This document shows positions 24,864 through 33,768 of a stretch of 64,000 nt of DNA, piece after piece. The position numbers and the translations under genes were made by a program. Position 1 is the stretch's first letter. Each line of letters begins with the position of its first letter. The notes beneath the pieces are model-generated. The model saw nothing but the letters and a program-made list of their open reading frames with translations. It did no database searches and was not told where the DNA came from. Source of the DNA: Sporolactobacillus putidus (GTDB taxonomy: Bacteria > Bacillota > Bacilli > Bacillales > Sporolactobacillaceae); the NCBI RefSeq assembly GCF_014647035.1, contig NZ_BMOK01000010.1, positions 1-64,000 on the forward strand, given 5' to 3'.

Positions 24864-27533
24864 TCATCCTGCTCCATTCCGATCCTTCCCCCTTCTGATA
24901 AAAAATTTTATTAACTCGCTTACAGCAAGCGGAACAAGGGCAAGCAGGACAACAATAACCCAGTCACGCGGAGAAAGCATATGAACGTGAAATGCATCCG
25001 AGAGAAACGGAATCGAAATCACGGCAAACTGCAGAGCCATTCCAAGGACGATGGCCCCTGTTAAGTATATATTGGTGAAAAAGCCAACTTGAAAGATGGA
25101 TTGGGTCGCATTGCGCATCGCAAGTGCATAGAAAAGCTGGGAAACCGCCAGAACGACAAAAGCCATGGTTTCCGCATAAATTAAAAGGCCGGTTGGGATA
25201 TCCTTTGATCCGGGGCCGTAGCCATGTTCATTCAGGCCGAGGAAAAAGGCGGAAAGCGTGAGAACACCGATCAGAGTCCCCCCTAAAACCGCGCGAAACC
25301 CAGCGCCGCCGGCGAAAAAGCTTTCTTTGGGAGCTCTCGGCGGTTTTTTCATGATTTCTTTACCCCCTGGATCGACACCGAGCGCGATTGCCGGAAAAGT
25401 ATCCGTAATCAGATTGATCCAGAGAATCTGCGTCGGCAAGAGCGGCACAGGCCAGAAGAAAACAACGGAAGCCAGGACTGTCACGATTTCACCCAGATTG
25501 CAGGCAAGCAGAAAAATGATCGTTTTCCTGATATTATTGTAAATGTTTCGCCCCTCTTCGACTGCACGGACAATGGTCGCAAAGTTGTCATCGGTCAGAA
25601 TCATGTCGCTGGCCCCTTTTGAGACGTCTGTTCCCGTGATCCCCATAGCAACACCGATATCCGCAGTTTTCAGCGACGGCGCATCGTTCACGCCGTCCCC
25701 GGTCATCGATACAATGTGGCCGCGCGACTGAAATGCTTTGACAATCTGTACTTTGTGTTCAGGCGACACTCTGGCGAAGACACGATAATTGTGAATCCGA
25801 TCGGAGAATGCGACATTGGAGAGGCTGTCTATTTCATTTCCCGAGATACTCTGCTCCGGCGATTCGGCAATGCCGAGCTCCATCGCTATGGCGGCAGCCG
25901 TGTCCCGGTGATCCCCGGTGATCATGACGGGTGTGATGCCCGCTCGTTTCGCTTCAGCAATTGCCCCCTTGACTTCGAAGCGGGGCGGATCGATCATGCC
26001 TGCCAGGCCGATAACGGTCAGACCGCTTTCCATCTCTGCGGGTGAAAGAATCCGGTCGGTATCCTTATAAGCCGCGCCGAGTACGCGCAGCGTCCTTTGC
26101 GACATCTCCTCAGCCGTCCTGAGATAGTCCGCCCTGATTTCTTTCGTCAAAGGCACAGGTGTGTTGTCGACCAGCGCGTGTGTGGCTGCTTTCAAAAGGT
26201 TATCAATCGCCCCTTTCGTATGCACGCGGTATCCAGAACCTTCCCTGTTAAGCGTTGACATCAGCTTTCGATCGGAATCAAACGGCTTCTCAGCGACACG
26301 CTCATGCTCAGTCTCCAGTTTCTTCCTCGGCATATGATACTTTTCGCCAAGCACCACAAGCGCAATTTCAGTCGGATCACCGGTTCCTTCCCCATTTTCG
26401 AAGGTCGCATCCGAACAGAGAACAAAGGACTTAATCAGTTCCCTTTCGTTTTTCTTATCAGCGGTTGCCGTCCCGTCCGCCGGAACATTTTCAAGGTGAC
26501 GATACGTATAGACATGCTGGACGGTCATCTTGTTTTGGGTCAGCGTGCCTGTTTTGTCGGAACAGATGATACTCACGGAACCCAGCGTTTCAACGGCCGG
26601 AAGTCTTTTGACAATCGCATGGATCCGGGACATTTTTGTCACTCCGAGCGCCAGAACAATGGCGACGATTGCCGGGAGTCCTTCCGGAATAGCCGCAACG
26701 GCAAGGCTGATCGCGGTCAGAAGCATCTCGATAAGATTCCTTTTCTGAAAAAAAGCGATCATAATAATAGCTGCACAGATGGCAACAGCGATATAGCCCA
26801 GCATCTTTCCAAGCCCGGCCAGTTTCTGCTGAAGGGGTGTCAGATCTGTCCGGTCCTCTTCAAGCACTTCGGCAATCTTTCCGATTTCGGTAGCCATTCC
26901 GGTGCCGACCGCAACGCCCTCGCCTCGGCCATTGGTCACCAGCGTCGACATGAAAGCCATATTTGATTGATCGCCGGCAGACATTTTCGCTTCATTAAAG
27001 GTTGCCCGTGCATCCTTGTCTGAAGGGATCGACTCCCCCGTCAAAGCGGATTCCTCTATCTGCAGATTGGCGCTTTCAATCAAACGCAGATCGGCAGGTA
27101 TATATCTTCCGGCGTCAAGCACAACGATATCCCCAGGCACGACTTTTCCGGACTCTATTTCCTTCACTTCCCCGTCGCGCCGGACGAGGGACTTGGGCGC
27201 CGCCATTCGCTGAAGAGCCTCAATCGCTTTTTCAGCCTTATGCTCCTGAATAACACCGATCACCGCATTCAGAAAAACAACCGAAAGAATAATAACGGCA
27301 TCCGTATATTCGCCAATCAAGAGCGTGATCACCGCCGCCCCAAGAAGCACGTAGATCAGCAAATCTTTGAGCTGTGCAAAAAAAAGTGCCGCCAGACTCT
27401 TTCTCGGCTTGTCTTTAAGTTTATTTTCACCATGCTTTTCAAGCCTTGCCCCCGCTTCTTCCGAAGAAAGCCCGCTGCGGGGATCGACATGAAAATCGTT
27501 CAGAACTTCCGCTGCTGTTTTCGTATACCACAT
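24864..27533 (-). CDS. Cation-transporting P-type ATPase (calcium-type, P2)
   Basis: An 889-residue P-type ATPase exporting cations, most likely Ca2+. Seen: an N-terminal cation-ATPase domain, VLDAGRYIPADLRLIES and TGES (actuator, about 135-175), PEGLPAIVAIVLALG (M4 with the PEGLP ion-site motif, about 285-300), the phosphorylation site ICSDKTGTLTQNK (about 325-338), KGAIDNLL, MITGDHRDTA, MTGDGVNDAPSLK, and a C-terminal six-helix region. Length and motif order resemble B. subtilis YloB. Monocistronic; ATG 27533. Confidence 0.9.
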   Translation of the reverse strand: MWYTKTAAEVLNDFHVDPRSGLSSEEAGARLEKHGENKLKDKPRKSLAALFFAQLKDLLIYVLLGAAVITLLIGEYTDAVIILSVVFLNAVIGVIQEHKAEKAIEALQRMAAPKSLVRRDGEVKEIESGKVVPGDIVVLDAGRYIPADLRLIESANLQIEESALTGESIPSDKDARATFNEAKMSAGDQSNMAFMSTLVTNGRGEGVAVGTGMATEIGKIAEVLEEDRTDLTPLQQKLAGLGKMLGYIAVAICAAIIMIAFFQKRNLIEMLLTAISLAVAAIPEGLPAIVAIVLALGVTKMSRIHAIVKRLPAVETLGSVSIICSDKTGTLTQNKMTVQHVYTYRHLENVPADGTATADKKNERELIKSFVLCSDATFENGEGTGDPTEIALVVLGEKYHMPRKKLETEHERVAEKPFDSDRKLMSTLNREGSGYRVHTKGAIDNLLKAATHALVDNTPVPLTKEIRADYLRTAEEMSQRTLRVLGAAYKDTDRILSPAEMESGLTVIGLAGMIDPPRFEVKGAIAEAKRAGITPVMITGDHRDTAAAIAMELGIAESPEQSISGNEIDSLSNVAFSDRIHNYRVFARVSPEHKVQIVKAFQSRGHIVSMTGDGVNDAPSLKTADIGVAMGITGTDVSKGASDMILTDDNFATIVRAVEEGRNIYNNIRKTIIFLLACNLGEIVTVLASVVFFWPVPLLPTQILWINLITDTFPAIALGVDPGGKEIMKKPPRAPKESFFAGGAGFRAVLGGTLIGVLTLSAFFLGLNEHGYGPGSKDIPTGLLIYAETMAFVVLAVSQLFYALAMRNATQSIFQVGFFTNIYLTGAIVLGMALQFAVISIPFLSDAFHVHMLSPRDWVIVVLLALVPLAVSELIKFFIRRGKDRNGAG

Positions 27534-27657
27534 CTTTGCTCACCCCGTCCACCTTACCCGATCACTTAAGGAGTTATATACATTTATCTATACCCATTTG
27601 TCACCAACTTATTTTTGGAATTCGTACGAAAGCCTCCAAATAGAACCAATGACCATA

Positions 27658-27710
27658 GAAAAAGACCTCCAAGAGTAAGTTTCTGAAAACTTTACCCTCA
27701 GAGGTCTAAT
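27658..27710 (-). terminator. Terminator downstream of tRNA-Ala
   Basis: AGACCTC (27663-27669) and GAGGTCT (27701-27707) plus inner AAGTTT/AAACTT pairing form a long hairpin. It is followed on the minus strand by TTTTTC. Confidence 0.75.
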
Positions 27711-27783
27711 TTGATCAAAAGAAGCTCTGTCACAGAAATGCTGTGTACTTCTGCGCTGGAAAATCCCTTTCCAGCCGGTTTTA

Positions 27784-27856
27784 TGGAGCATAGGGGGCTC
27801 GAACCCCTGACCTTTGCGCTGCCAGCGCAACGCTCTCCCAGCTGAGCTAATGCCCC
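27784..27856 (-). tRNA. tRNA-Ala (anticodon GGC)
   Basis: Minus strand. The acceptor GGGGCAT pairs with ATGCTCC (one G-U). The D arm is AGCTCAGCTGGGAGAGC. The anticodon stem TTGCG/CGCAA encloses CTGGCAG (anticodon GGC). The T arm is CAGGGGTTCGAGCCCCCTG-like. CCA is not encoded. A degenerate copy of its 5' half lies at 32995-33033, in the same orientation, 5 kb away. Confidence 0.95.
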
Positions 27857-28498
27857 GCATCACTCTTATAAGGTTAAAACCTCATGAGCTGACAACAAAA
27901 ATATGTTACACTATTTCCTTTACCAGGTCAAGAAAATTTCCAAAGCGAGCTTTTTCGATGAAAGCATAATTTAATGTGACCTACTCCAATTTCAAAAAAC
28001 CAGTGATCAATCATTCATCTGCTTCCAAAAATGCACTCATTGATTTAGCAAACCAAATAATCCAGTGGTCAAGAAAATAGTTAATTCTTACGTCGAATAA
28101 GCGAACGGTGAATAAGAATCGGCTAAACGGCATAAGTATAGGGGGTGTACACGAATGAAACTAAGAGTGTGAGCAAGCTGTAAAATTGCTTATTTTGTTC
28201 CTTTCTCAAATTGCTCCCAAAAATGCCTGGAAAAACATTCGGCGCGTTTTTTAATTAAAACATGGCAAAGTCCAATTGCTGACTCTGCCAATTGACGAAC
28301 CGATGACGGCAACGGCCTTGTCGCGTGACGGTTCGGTGATGGTCCCAAAATTTATAAATTGACTTTGTTCACTCGATCTTCCTTTTGCCGGAAGATGAGC
28401 CTTGAATAGGAGTCAGTGAAACGTTCAATGGATGAGAACATTGTTTGTTTTACTGGCTCTTTTATGTGTCTAAATCCTGCTTAGAAAGGGATGATGCA
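27857..28498. other. Intergenic region upstream of the acyl-CoA gene set
   Basis: No gene is supportable. A long imperfect hairpin lies near 28296-28345 (CGAACCG.../...CGGTTCG with inner CGGCAA/TTGTCG pairing), placed about 150 bases upstream of the CoA-transferase start, and could be a terminator or an operator. No clear promoter was identified. Confidence 0.4.
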
Positions 28499-29686
28499 AT
28501 GAGAGGAGCCTTGGATGGAATACGAATCATTGATGTTTCTCGTGTATTGGCGGGGCCGTTCTGTTCCATGATTCTCGGAGATTTAGGAGCGGAAGTGATT
28601 AAAATTGAGCATCATGAAACCGGGGATGAAACAAGAGGTTGGGGACCGCCTTTTGTCAACGGGGAAAGCGCTTACTATTTGTGTGCCAACCGCAACAAAC
28701 GGAGCCTGACTCTGAATCTGAAATCCAAACAGGGAAAAGAAATATTTCACAGACTCGTCTCCTCCGGAGATATCGTGGTTCAGAATTTCAAAACAGGTAC
28801 TCTTGAAAAACTGGATCTGGGCTATCAACAATTGAAGGCGACAAATCCGCAGCTGATTATGGCATCGATCACAGGTTTTGGATTAACAGGACCATATAAG
28901 GGTCTGCCAGGTTACGATTATATTATCCAGGCATTGAGCGGGCTGATGAGCATCACCGGCGAAGCCGACGGCGGCCCAATGAAAGTGGGGATTGCCATTG
29001 CCGATGTGCTGGCTGGATTGTACACGTGTATTGGAATCTTAACTGCCTTGCATCATCGGGAAAAAACCGGGGAAGGCCAGGAAATTGATATCTCGCTGAT
29101 GGATTGTCAGGTTTCTTCATTAGTTAACGTCGCCGGCAATTTTTTGTGCAGCGGTATCAATCCAAAAAGAATAGGGAACCGGCATCCCAACATTGTCCCT
29201 TATCAGGTGTTTGTGGCTAAAGACGGGGAATTTGTTGTCGCTGTAGGAAATGATTCACAGTTTCGCAGATTCACAGCTGTATTGGGAAAACCGGAATTAG
29301 CTGAGATGGAGAAATTTACGCATAATGACGGCCGTTTACGAAATCAGTCTGAACTGATTCCCGTGATTAAAGAATTAATGAAAGAGAAAACAAAAAAAGA
29401 GTGGAAAAATTTGCTCGACAGCGCAGGAATTCCGAATGGACCGATTAATACCATTGCGGAGATGTTCGAAGATCCTCAAATAAAAGAAAGAAACATGTTG
29501 GTGAAAATGGAACATCCAAAAGTTGAAAATCTAAAATTAGTCGGTTCTCCATTAAAATTATCGGGCACACCGGTTACGATGCGATATCCTCCCCCGTTAT
29601 TCGGTGAACACACAGAGTCTATATTGTCCGGGCTTGGCTATAGTTCAGAAGAAATCATCCAATTTAAACAGAATAAAGTCATTTAG
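28499..29686 (+). CDS. Family III CoA-transferase (CaiB/BaiF)
   Basis: A 395-residue enzyme moving CoA between carboxylic acids through an aspartyl-CoA thioester intermediate. Seen: GIRIIDVSRVLAGPFCSMIL then GDLGAEVIKIE (residues 6-37), NRNKRSLTLNLKSKQG (about 65-80), and the catalytic Asp in DISLMDCQVSSL (about 197-208), followed by GNRHPNIVPYQVF. ATG 28499 is behind AAAGGGATG. It lies 15 bases before an acyl-CoA dehydrogenase gene, so the pair probably activates and oxidises an organic acid, such as a glutarate-like dicarboxylate. The exact acid is unknown. Confidence 0.9.
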   Translation: MRGALDGIRIIDVSRVLAGPFCSMILGDLGAEVIKIEHHETGDETRGWGPPFVNGESAYYLCANRNKRSLTLNLKSKQGKEIFHRLVSSGDIVVQNFKTGTLEKLDLGYQQLKATNPQLIMASITGFGLTGPYKGLPGYDYIIQALSGLMSITGEADGGPMKVGIAIADVLAGLYTCIGILTALHHREKTGEGQEIDISLMDCQVSSLVNVAGNFLCSGINPKRIGNRHPNIVPYQVFVAKDGEFVVAVGNDSQFRRFTAVLGKPELAEMEKFTHNDGRLRNQSELIPVIKELMKEKTKKEWKNLLDSAGIPNGPINTIAEMFEDPQIKERNMLVKMEHPKVENLKLVGSPLKLSGTPVTMRYPPPLFGEHTESILSGLGYSSEEIIQFKQNKVI

Positions 29687-29701
29687 GAGGCGCTTTAGAT
29701 C

Positions 29702-30907
29702 ATGAACTTTGGTCTAACAGAAGAACAGCAAAGTGTCAAAAACATGGTAAGAAAATTCGTCGATCGGGAAATTATACCGAATATTCGTGAGTGGGATCGG
29801 CAGCACCATTTTGATCGGACCGTGCTTGGGAAACTGGCGGATCTTCAGCTATTGGGTGTCTGCATTCCTGAAAAATACGGCGGAGCCGGAATGGATTACA
29901 ATACACTGGCCATCGTATGCGAGGAATTAGAGCGTGGTGATACGGCTTATCGAACGGCGGTCTCCGTACACACCGGTTTAAATAGTCTGACTTTGCTGCA
30001 GTGGGGAACAGAAGAACAGAAGCAAAAATATCTGGTTCCCCAGGCACAGGGAAGCAAGATTGGCGCGTTTGGCCTGACGGAACCTGATGCGGGTTCCGAT
30101 GTTGCAGCGATCCATTCGACTGCCGCCAGGGACGGAGATGCTTACATTCTGAACGGCTCGAAAACATGGATTTCACTTTGTGACGTAGCGGATCATTTCC
30201 TTATCTTTGCTAAAACGGATCATGGTTACGGACACAAAGGGATCACGGCTTTTATCGTGGAGCGCGGTTTTTCAGGGGTAGAATCCAGGGCTATCCAGGG
30301 GAAATTAGGCATTCATGCAGGTAATACCGGTGAAGTCTTTTTAACAGATGTAAAAGTCCCTGTGTCCAACGTACTTGGCGAAGAGGGTGAAGGTTTTAAA
30401 ATCGCGATGTCCGCACTGGACAATGGCCGCTTCACCGTAGCCGCGGGTGCGGTTGGTTTAATCTCTGCCAGCCTGGAAGCAAGTCTTAAGTATTGTCATG
30501 AACGGAAAACATTCGGAACAGAAATTGGGAAGCACCAGCTTGTTCAGCAAATGATCGCAAAAATGAGTGCTAATCTGGAAATTTCGAGGCTGCTTGTTTA
30601 TCAGGCGGGATGGCTCAAAAACCAGGGAAAACGGAACACCCGGGAAACATCGCTTGCGAAATGGATGGCCTGCAATGCCGCTTTCGAAGCAGCCAATGAT
30701 GCTGTCCAAATCCATGGAGCCTACGGGTATTCGGACGAATATCCGGTTGAACGTTTCCTGCGTAATTCGAGAGCTCCGATCATTTATGAAGGGACCCGGG
30801 AGATTCACACGATCATGCAGGCCGAATATGCACTCGGTTATCGAAAGGATAAACCTCTGCGTAAATTGCTGCCGGCGTGGCCTTTTGATACTTTTTCCCA
30901 ATCATAA
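29702..30907 (+). CDS. Acyl-CoA dehydrogenase (glutaryl-CoA dehydrogenase-like)
   Basis: A 401-residue FAD flavoprotein that oxidises an acyl-CoA. Seen: the GAFGLTEPDAGSD signature (about 120-132), the FAD/substrate segment TWISLCDVADHFLIFAKTD, GEEGEGFKIAMSALDNGR, and the catalytic Glu in IIYEGTREIHTIMQAEYALG (about 359-378). A Glu at this C-terminal place with the ...YEGT motif is shared by glutaryl- and isovaleryl-like members. ATG 29702 follows TTAGGAGGCGC. Second gene of the CoA-transferase operon; the DUF3870 gene follows 21 bases on. Confidence 0.9.
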   Translation: MNFGLTEEQQSVKNMVRKFVDREIIPNIREWDRQHHFDRTVLGKLADLQLLGVCIPEKYGGAGMDYNTLAIVCEELERGDTAYRTAVSVHTGLNSLTLLQWGTEEQKQKYLVPQAQGSKIGAFGLTEPDAGSDVAAIHSTAARDGDAYILNGSKTWISLCDVADHFLIFAKTDHGYGHKGITAFIVERGFSGVESRAIQGKLGIHAGNTGEVFLTDVKVPVSNVLGEEGEGFKIAMSALDNGRFTVAAGAVGLISASLEASLKYCHERKTFGTEIGKHQLVQQMIAKMSANLEISRLLVYQAGWLKNQGKRNTRETSLAKWMACNAAFEAANDAVQIHGAYGYSDEYPVERFLRNSRAPIIYEGTREIHTIMQAEYALGYRKDKPLRKLLPAWPFDTFSQS

Positions 30908-30931
30908 ATGAATAACTGAGGAGGCCAAATG

Positions 30932-31255
30932 ATGAACACCTATTTAATCGCCGGGCATGCCAGACTTCCACAGGGAATGGCCGCGAGAACTATCTATGAC
31001 TCTCTCACGATCACTTTGGAACTTGACAGGAAATACGGAGTGATTATTCACGCCGATTGCACACTGGCAACCGAACATGCCGGCCAATTTCTGCAGCAGC
31101 TATTGCGCGGTTATTGTCTGAAAGACGGGATTGACGGATTGCTGGATCGGGTACAGGAGTTTTATCGCGGCAAGGCCTGTCAGGCCATTCAGGCTGCCTT
31201 AAAAGACGGTTATGCTCAATTTGAATGGATCTCAATGAAGCAAATCACTCAATAA
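30932..31255 (+). CDS. DUF3870 family protein
   Basis: A small protein of about 108 residues (start ATG 30929 or 30932, both behind GAGGAGG). It resembles DUF3870: an N-terminal TYLIAGHARLPQGMAART, a central IIHADCTLAT, and a Cys-containing RGYCLKDG. Members are soluble and commonly sit beside acyl-CoA metabolism genes in Firmicutes, as here. Function is unknown; by context it serves the same pathway as its neighbours. Low-complexity or membrane parts are absent. Confidence 0.75.
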   Translation: MNTYLIAGHARLPQGMAARTIYDSLTITLELDRKYGVIIHADCTLATEHAGQFLQQLLRGYCLKDGIDGLLDRVQEFYRGKACQAIQAALKDGYAQFEWISMKQITQ

Positions 31256-31420
31256 AAATTAACCGAATCAGACTTTTATCGGAGAAGCCGGCGCTGAACT
31301 CGATTGAATATCAATCTAACTAATACGTAAAACGTTTTCTAAAAATCGACTGTTTACCTTTTCCTCCGACGTGTTCACGGTGATATTCTTCATATTTTAT
31401 TTACGAGGAGGTTCTTAGCG

Positions 31421-32671
31421 ATGAATAGGCCTGTTCCAAAACGAATGAAGAAAAATAGGGAGAAAATGAGTTCGAAGCAGCGCAACATCCTTGCTGTTGT
31501 GACCATGGCCTGGATCTTCGATGCCTTTGATTATTTAATGCTGACCTATATTGCCGTCGATATCATGAAGGAATTTAACGTGACTGCGGCCGTATTCGGA
31601 ACCGTTACATCGGTTACCGTTCTCGCAAGATTGATAGGAGGCGCACTTGTCGGCGTTATCGCCGATAAATGGGGACGCAGAATTCCGTTGATTACTTCTA
31701 TGATTTGGTACGGGATCTTTCAGCTTATCTCAGGATTCTCCCCGACATTTACCCTTTTATATGTGTTTCGATTCTTATTCGGTCTCGGCATGGGATCGAT
31801 GTATTCCGTTGGCGTTCCGCTTCTTATGGAAACAGTTCCAAGAAATAAAAGAGGGCTTGCTTCGGGTCTTTTGGAAATCGGGTTTCCTGCCGGCGGCATC
31901 CTGGCCGGTCTTCTTTACGTTGGCATCTACTCCTCCGGCAGCTGGCGTGAAATGTTTTATATCGCCGCCATTCCACCGATTATTTTAGGGATCTATACTC
32001 TGGTTACGTTAAAAGAATCAAAGAAATGGATCCGGCAACAATCCGCTCAGCATAGCCTTGAAAAAATTCCTCTGATCAATCTTTTTATTGGAAAACAACT
32101 ATGGAATACGGTCCACTCCATTTTAGTGAACGCGGGATTTCTGGTTCTATTTTACTCCATCAGCTTATGGTATCCGACTTTTTTAAGAATAGAACATCAT
32201 TTTACCGTGCCCATGGTCAGTGCCGTGACCATTTTACTGAATGCGTCGGCAGTATTAGGCAGTATCCTGTTCGGAAATTTGTCCGACAAAATCGGAAGAC
32301 GCTGGACGATAACCCTTTCTGCATTAGGTTCCATGCTCGGTGCTCCTTTGTTTGTTCTGCTGGATAATAATTTGCTTCTTTATATTGGCGCGATTATCGT
32401 GGGGTTTTTCGGACCCGGCGGCGTTTGGAGCATTAACGCAACGTACACGGCAGAGCATTTTCCTTTGAGCATGCGTTCTACCGGGCATGGACTGACTTAC
32501 AACGCGGGAAACTTTTTCGGGGGTATGCTCACTCCCGTCATTATCGGATTGCTCTCAACCCAATACGGATTTGGCGCAGTCATGACCTTTGGCGTTCTGT
32601 CCTCCGCGGCATTTTTGATTCTCATGGCGTGGCTCTGGAAAGAAACGAAAGATATGGATATGTCCATTTAA
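31421..32671 (+). CDS. MFS transporter, aromatic/organic-acid:H+ symporter-like
   Basis: A 416-residue membrane carrier with 12 predicted helices in two halves. Seen: AWIFDAFDYLMLTYIA in helix 1 with the acidic residues typical of AAHS/sialate-type MFS carriers; the loop 2-3 motif GVIADKWGRRIPLI (about 81-94); GLGMGSMYSVGVPLLMETV; and loop 8-9 GNLSDKIGRRW. ATG 31421 is behind GAGGAGG. It ends the acyl-CoA gene set and probably imports the acid used by it. A strong terminator lies downstream. Confidence 0.88.
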   Translation: MNRPVPKRMKKNREKMSSKQRNILAVVTMAWIFDAFDYLMLTYIAVDIMKEFNVTAAVFGTVTSVTVLARLIGGALVGVIADKWGRRIPLITSMIWYGIFQLISGFSPTFTLLYVFRFLFGLGMGSMYSVGVPLLMETVPRNKRGLASGLLEIGFPAGGILAGLLYVGIYSSGSWREMFYIAAIPPIILGIYTLVTLKESKKWIRQQSAQHSLEKIPLINLFIGKQLWNTVHSILVNAGFLVLFYSISLWYPTFLRIEHHFTVPMVSAVTILLNASAVLGSILFGNLSDKIGRRWTITLSALGSMLGAPLFVLLDNNLLLYIGAIIVGFFGPGGVWSINATYTAEHFPLSMRSTGHGLTYNAGNFFGGMLTPVIIGLLSTQYGFGAVMTFGVLSSAAFLILMAWLWKETKDMDMSI

Positions 32672-32866
32672 ACGAGATATTAGTGTCTATTAAGGTGGTT
32701 ATCAGTCATTATGTTCACGAGGCAGGTCCTCAATTTGTTCGGAGTATTGCCTGGAAAACTTCTAAATTTCTTAAATGGTCTATAAGATAAGCGGACACGG
32801 GTTTCAGTTCGGCTCCCCCCTAAATTTCGGCAAAAATCCCGTTGCTAATTGGCATCAAGCATGCGT

Positions 32867-32918
32867 AAAAAGCCTCGAGTAAGCTGATAGTTACAATCAG
32901 TTCGCGCGAGGCTTTTAT
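32867..32918 (+). terminator. Terminator after the MFS gene
   Basis: AAAAGCCTCG (32867-32876) and CGAGGCTTTT (32907-32916) with inner CTGAT/ATCAG pairing make a strong hairpin ending in a T tract. It lies about 200 bases past the MFS stop; the spacer between has no gene. Confidence 0.8.
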
Positions 32919-32994
32919 TCGATCAAGTTTTTAACAACATGGTAATGCATTTTCCTGTTAGATTTAATAGACTGAGAAAAAATGACGGCAAATC

Positions 32995-33033
32995 TTGTCA
33001 GCGCAACCTTCTCCCCAGTTGAGCCATTGCCCC
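32995..33033 (-). pseudogene. Degenerate 5' half of tRNA-Ala
   Basis: On the minus strand GGGGCAATGGCTCAACTGGG continues AGAAGGTTGCGCTGACAAG. It matches the tRNA-Ala at 27784-27856 over acceptor 5' strand, D arm and anticodon stem/loop, with about six differences and one extra G. The 3' half is absent, so it cannot fold as a tRNA. Same orientation as the intact tRNA. It could mark the far border of an inserted segment or an old tRNA duplication. The remaining 32672-32994 and 33034-33093 hold no gene other than the terminator. Confidence 0.65.
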
Positions 33034-33093
33034 GGGGAGGCTTCTCTAATTAATGACAGACTTCTTTGCACATGCCATTCCGTTTGCCGGAGC

Positions 33094-33732
33094 TTATTTC
33101 ACATCCGCCCCTTTGGATTTTGCAAGTGCCAGGGATTCCAGGACGGATAGAAAATAATTGACAAAAAGGGCCATCCCGGCAACGAGGATCGTTCCCCAGA
33201 CAATTTGCGGCGTGTTGCTCTCGTTCAGCCCCTGGAATAAAATAACGCCGAGGCCGCCTGCGTTGATCCAGGAGGCGATGGCGGCAATGCCGATAATCGA
33301 TACCGCCGCAATTCTCACCCCACCCAGAATCGCCGGCAGGGCCAGCACCCATTCAATCTTGCAGAACAGCTGCCAGCGGCTCAGCCCGAGGCCGAGACCG
33401 GCCTCAATCACCGCCGGGTCGATCGAGCGAAAGCCGGCGATTACATTCCTGACAAGAATCAGCAGGCTGTAGGCGACGAGCGCGATGATCGCCGGTTCCA
33501 GTCCAAGACCGACGACGGGAATCAGCAGCGCAAACATCGCCAGGCTCGGAATCGTATAAATCACACTGAGGACGGGCATGATGATCGCCGCAAGCGCAGC
33601 GTTCTTTGCGAGAAGCACGCCAAGCGGCAATGCGATGATGACCGCGATGGCAAGAGAAATGACGGTTATCTCAATGTGCTGCAAAAAAAGAGTGATAACC
33701 TCCAGATAATTGTTTTCGATATAGGCAATCAA
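33094..33732 (-). CDS. opuCD: Osmoprotectant (glycine betaine/carnitine/choline) ABC transporter permease
   Basis: A 212-residue inner-membrane permease of the OpuC/ProW-like class, with about five to six helices and the EAA-type loop (VIEAGLGLGLSRWQLFCKIE, about 124-143) that docks to the ATPase. Start TTG 33732 behind GGATGGTGA. It is the last gene of permease-binding protein-ATPase-permease. With the other permease it forms the heterodimeric channel. The letter assignment (CD rather than CB) is by position only. Confidence 0.85.
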   Translation of the reverse strand: MIAYIENNYLEVITLFLQHIEITVISLAIAVIIALPLGVLLAKNAALAAIIMPVLSVIYTIPSLAMFALLIPVVGLGLEPAIIALVAYSLLILVRNVIAGFRSIDPAVIEAGLGLGLSRWQLFCKIEWVLALPAILGGVRIAAVSIIGIAAIASWINAGGLGVILFQGLNESNTPQIVWGTILVAGMALFVNYFLSVLESLALAKSKGADVK

Positions 33733-33768
33733 AGAAAATCACCATCCGGATACAGAGTTGTTCAAGAA

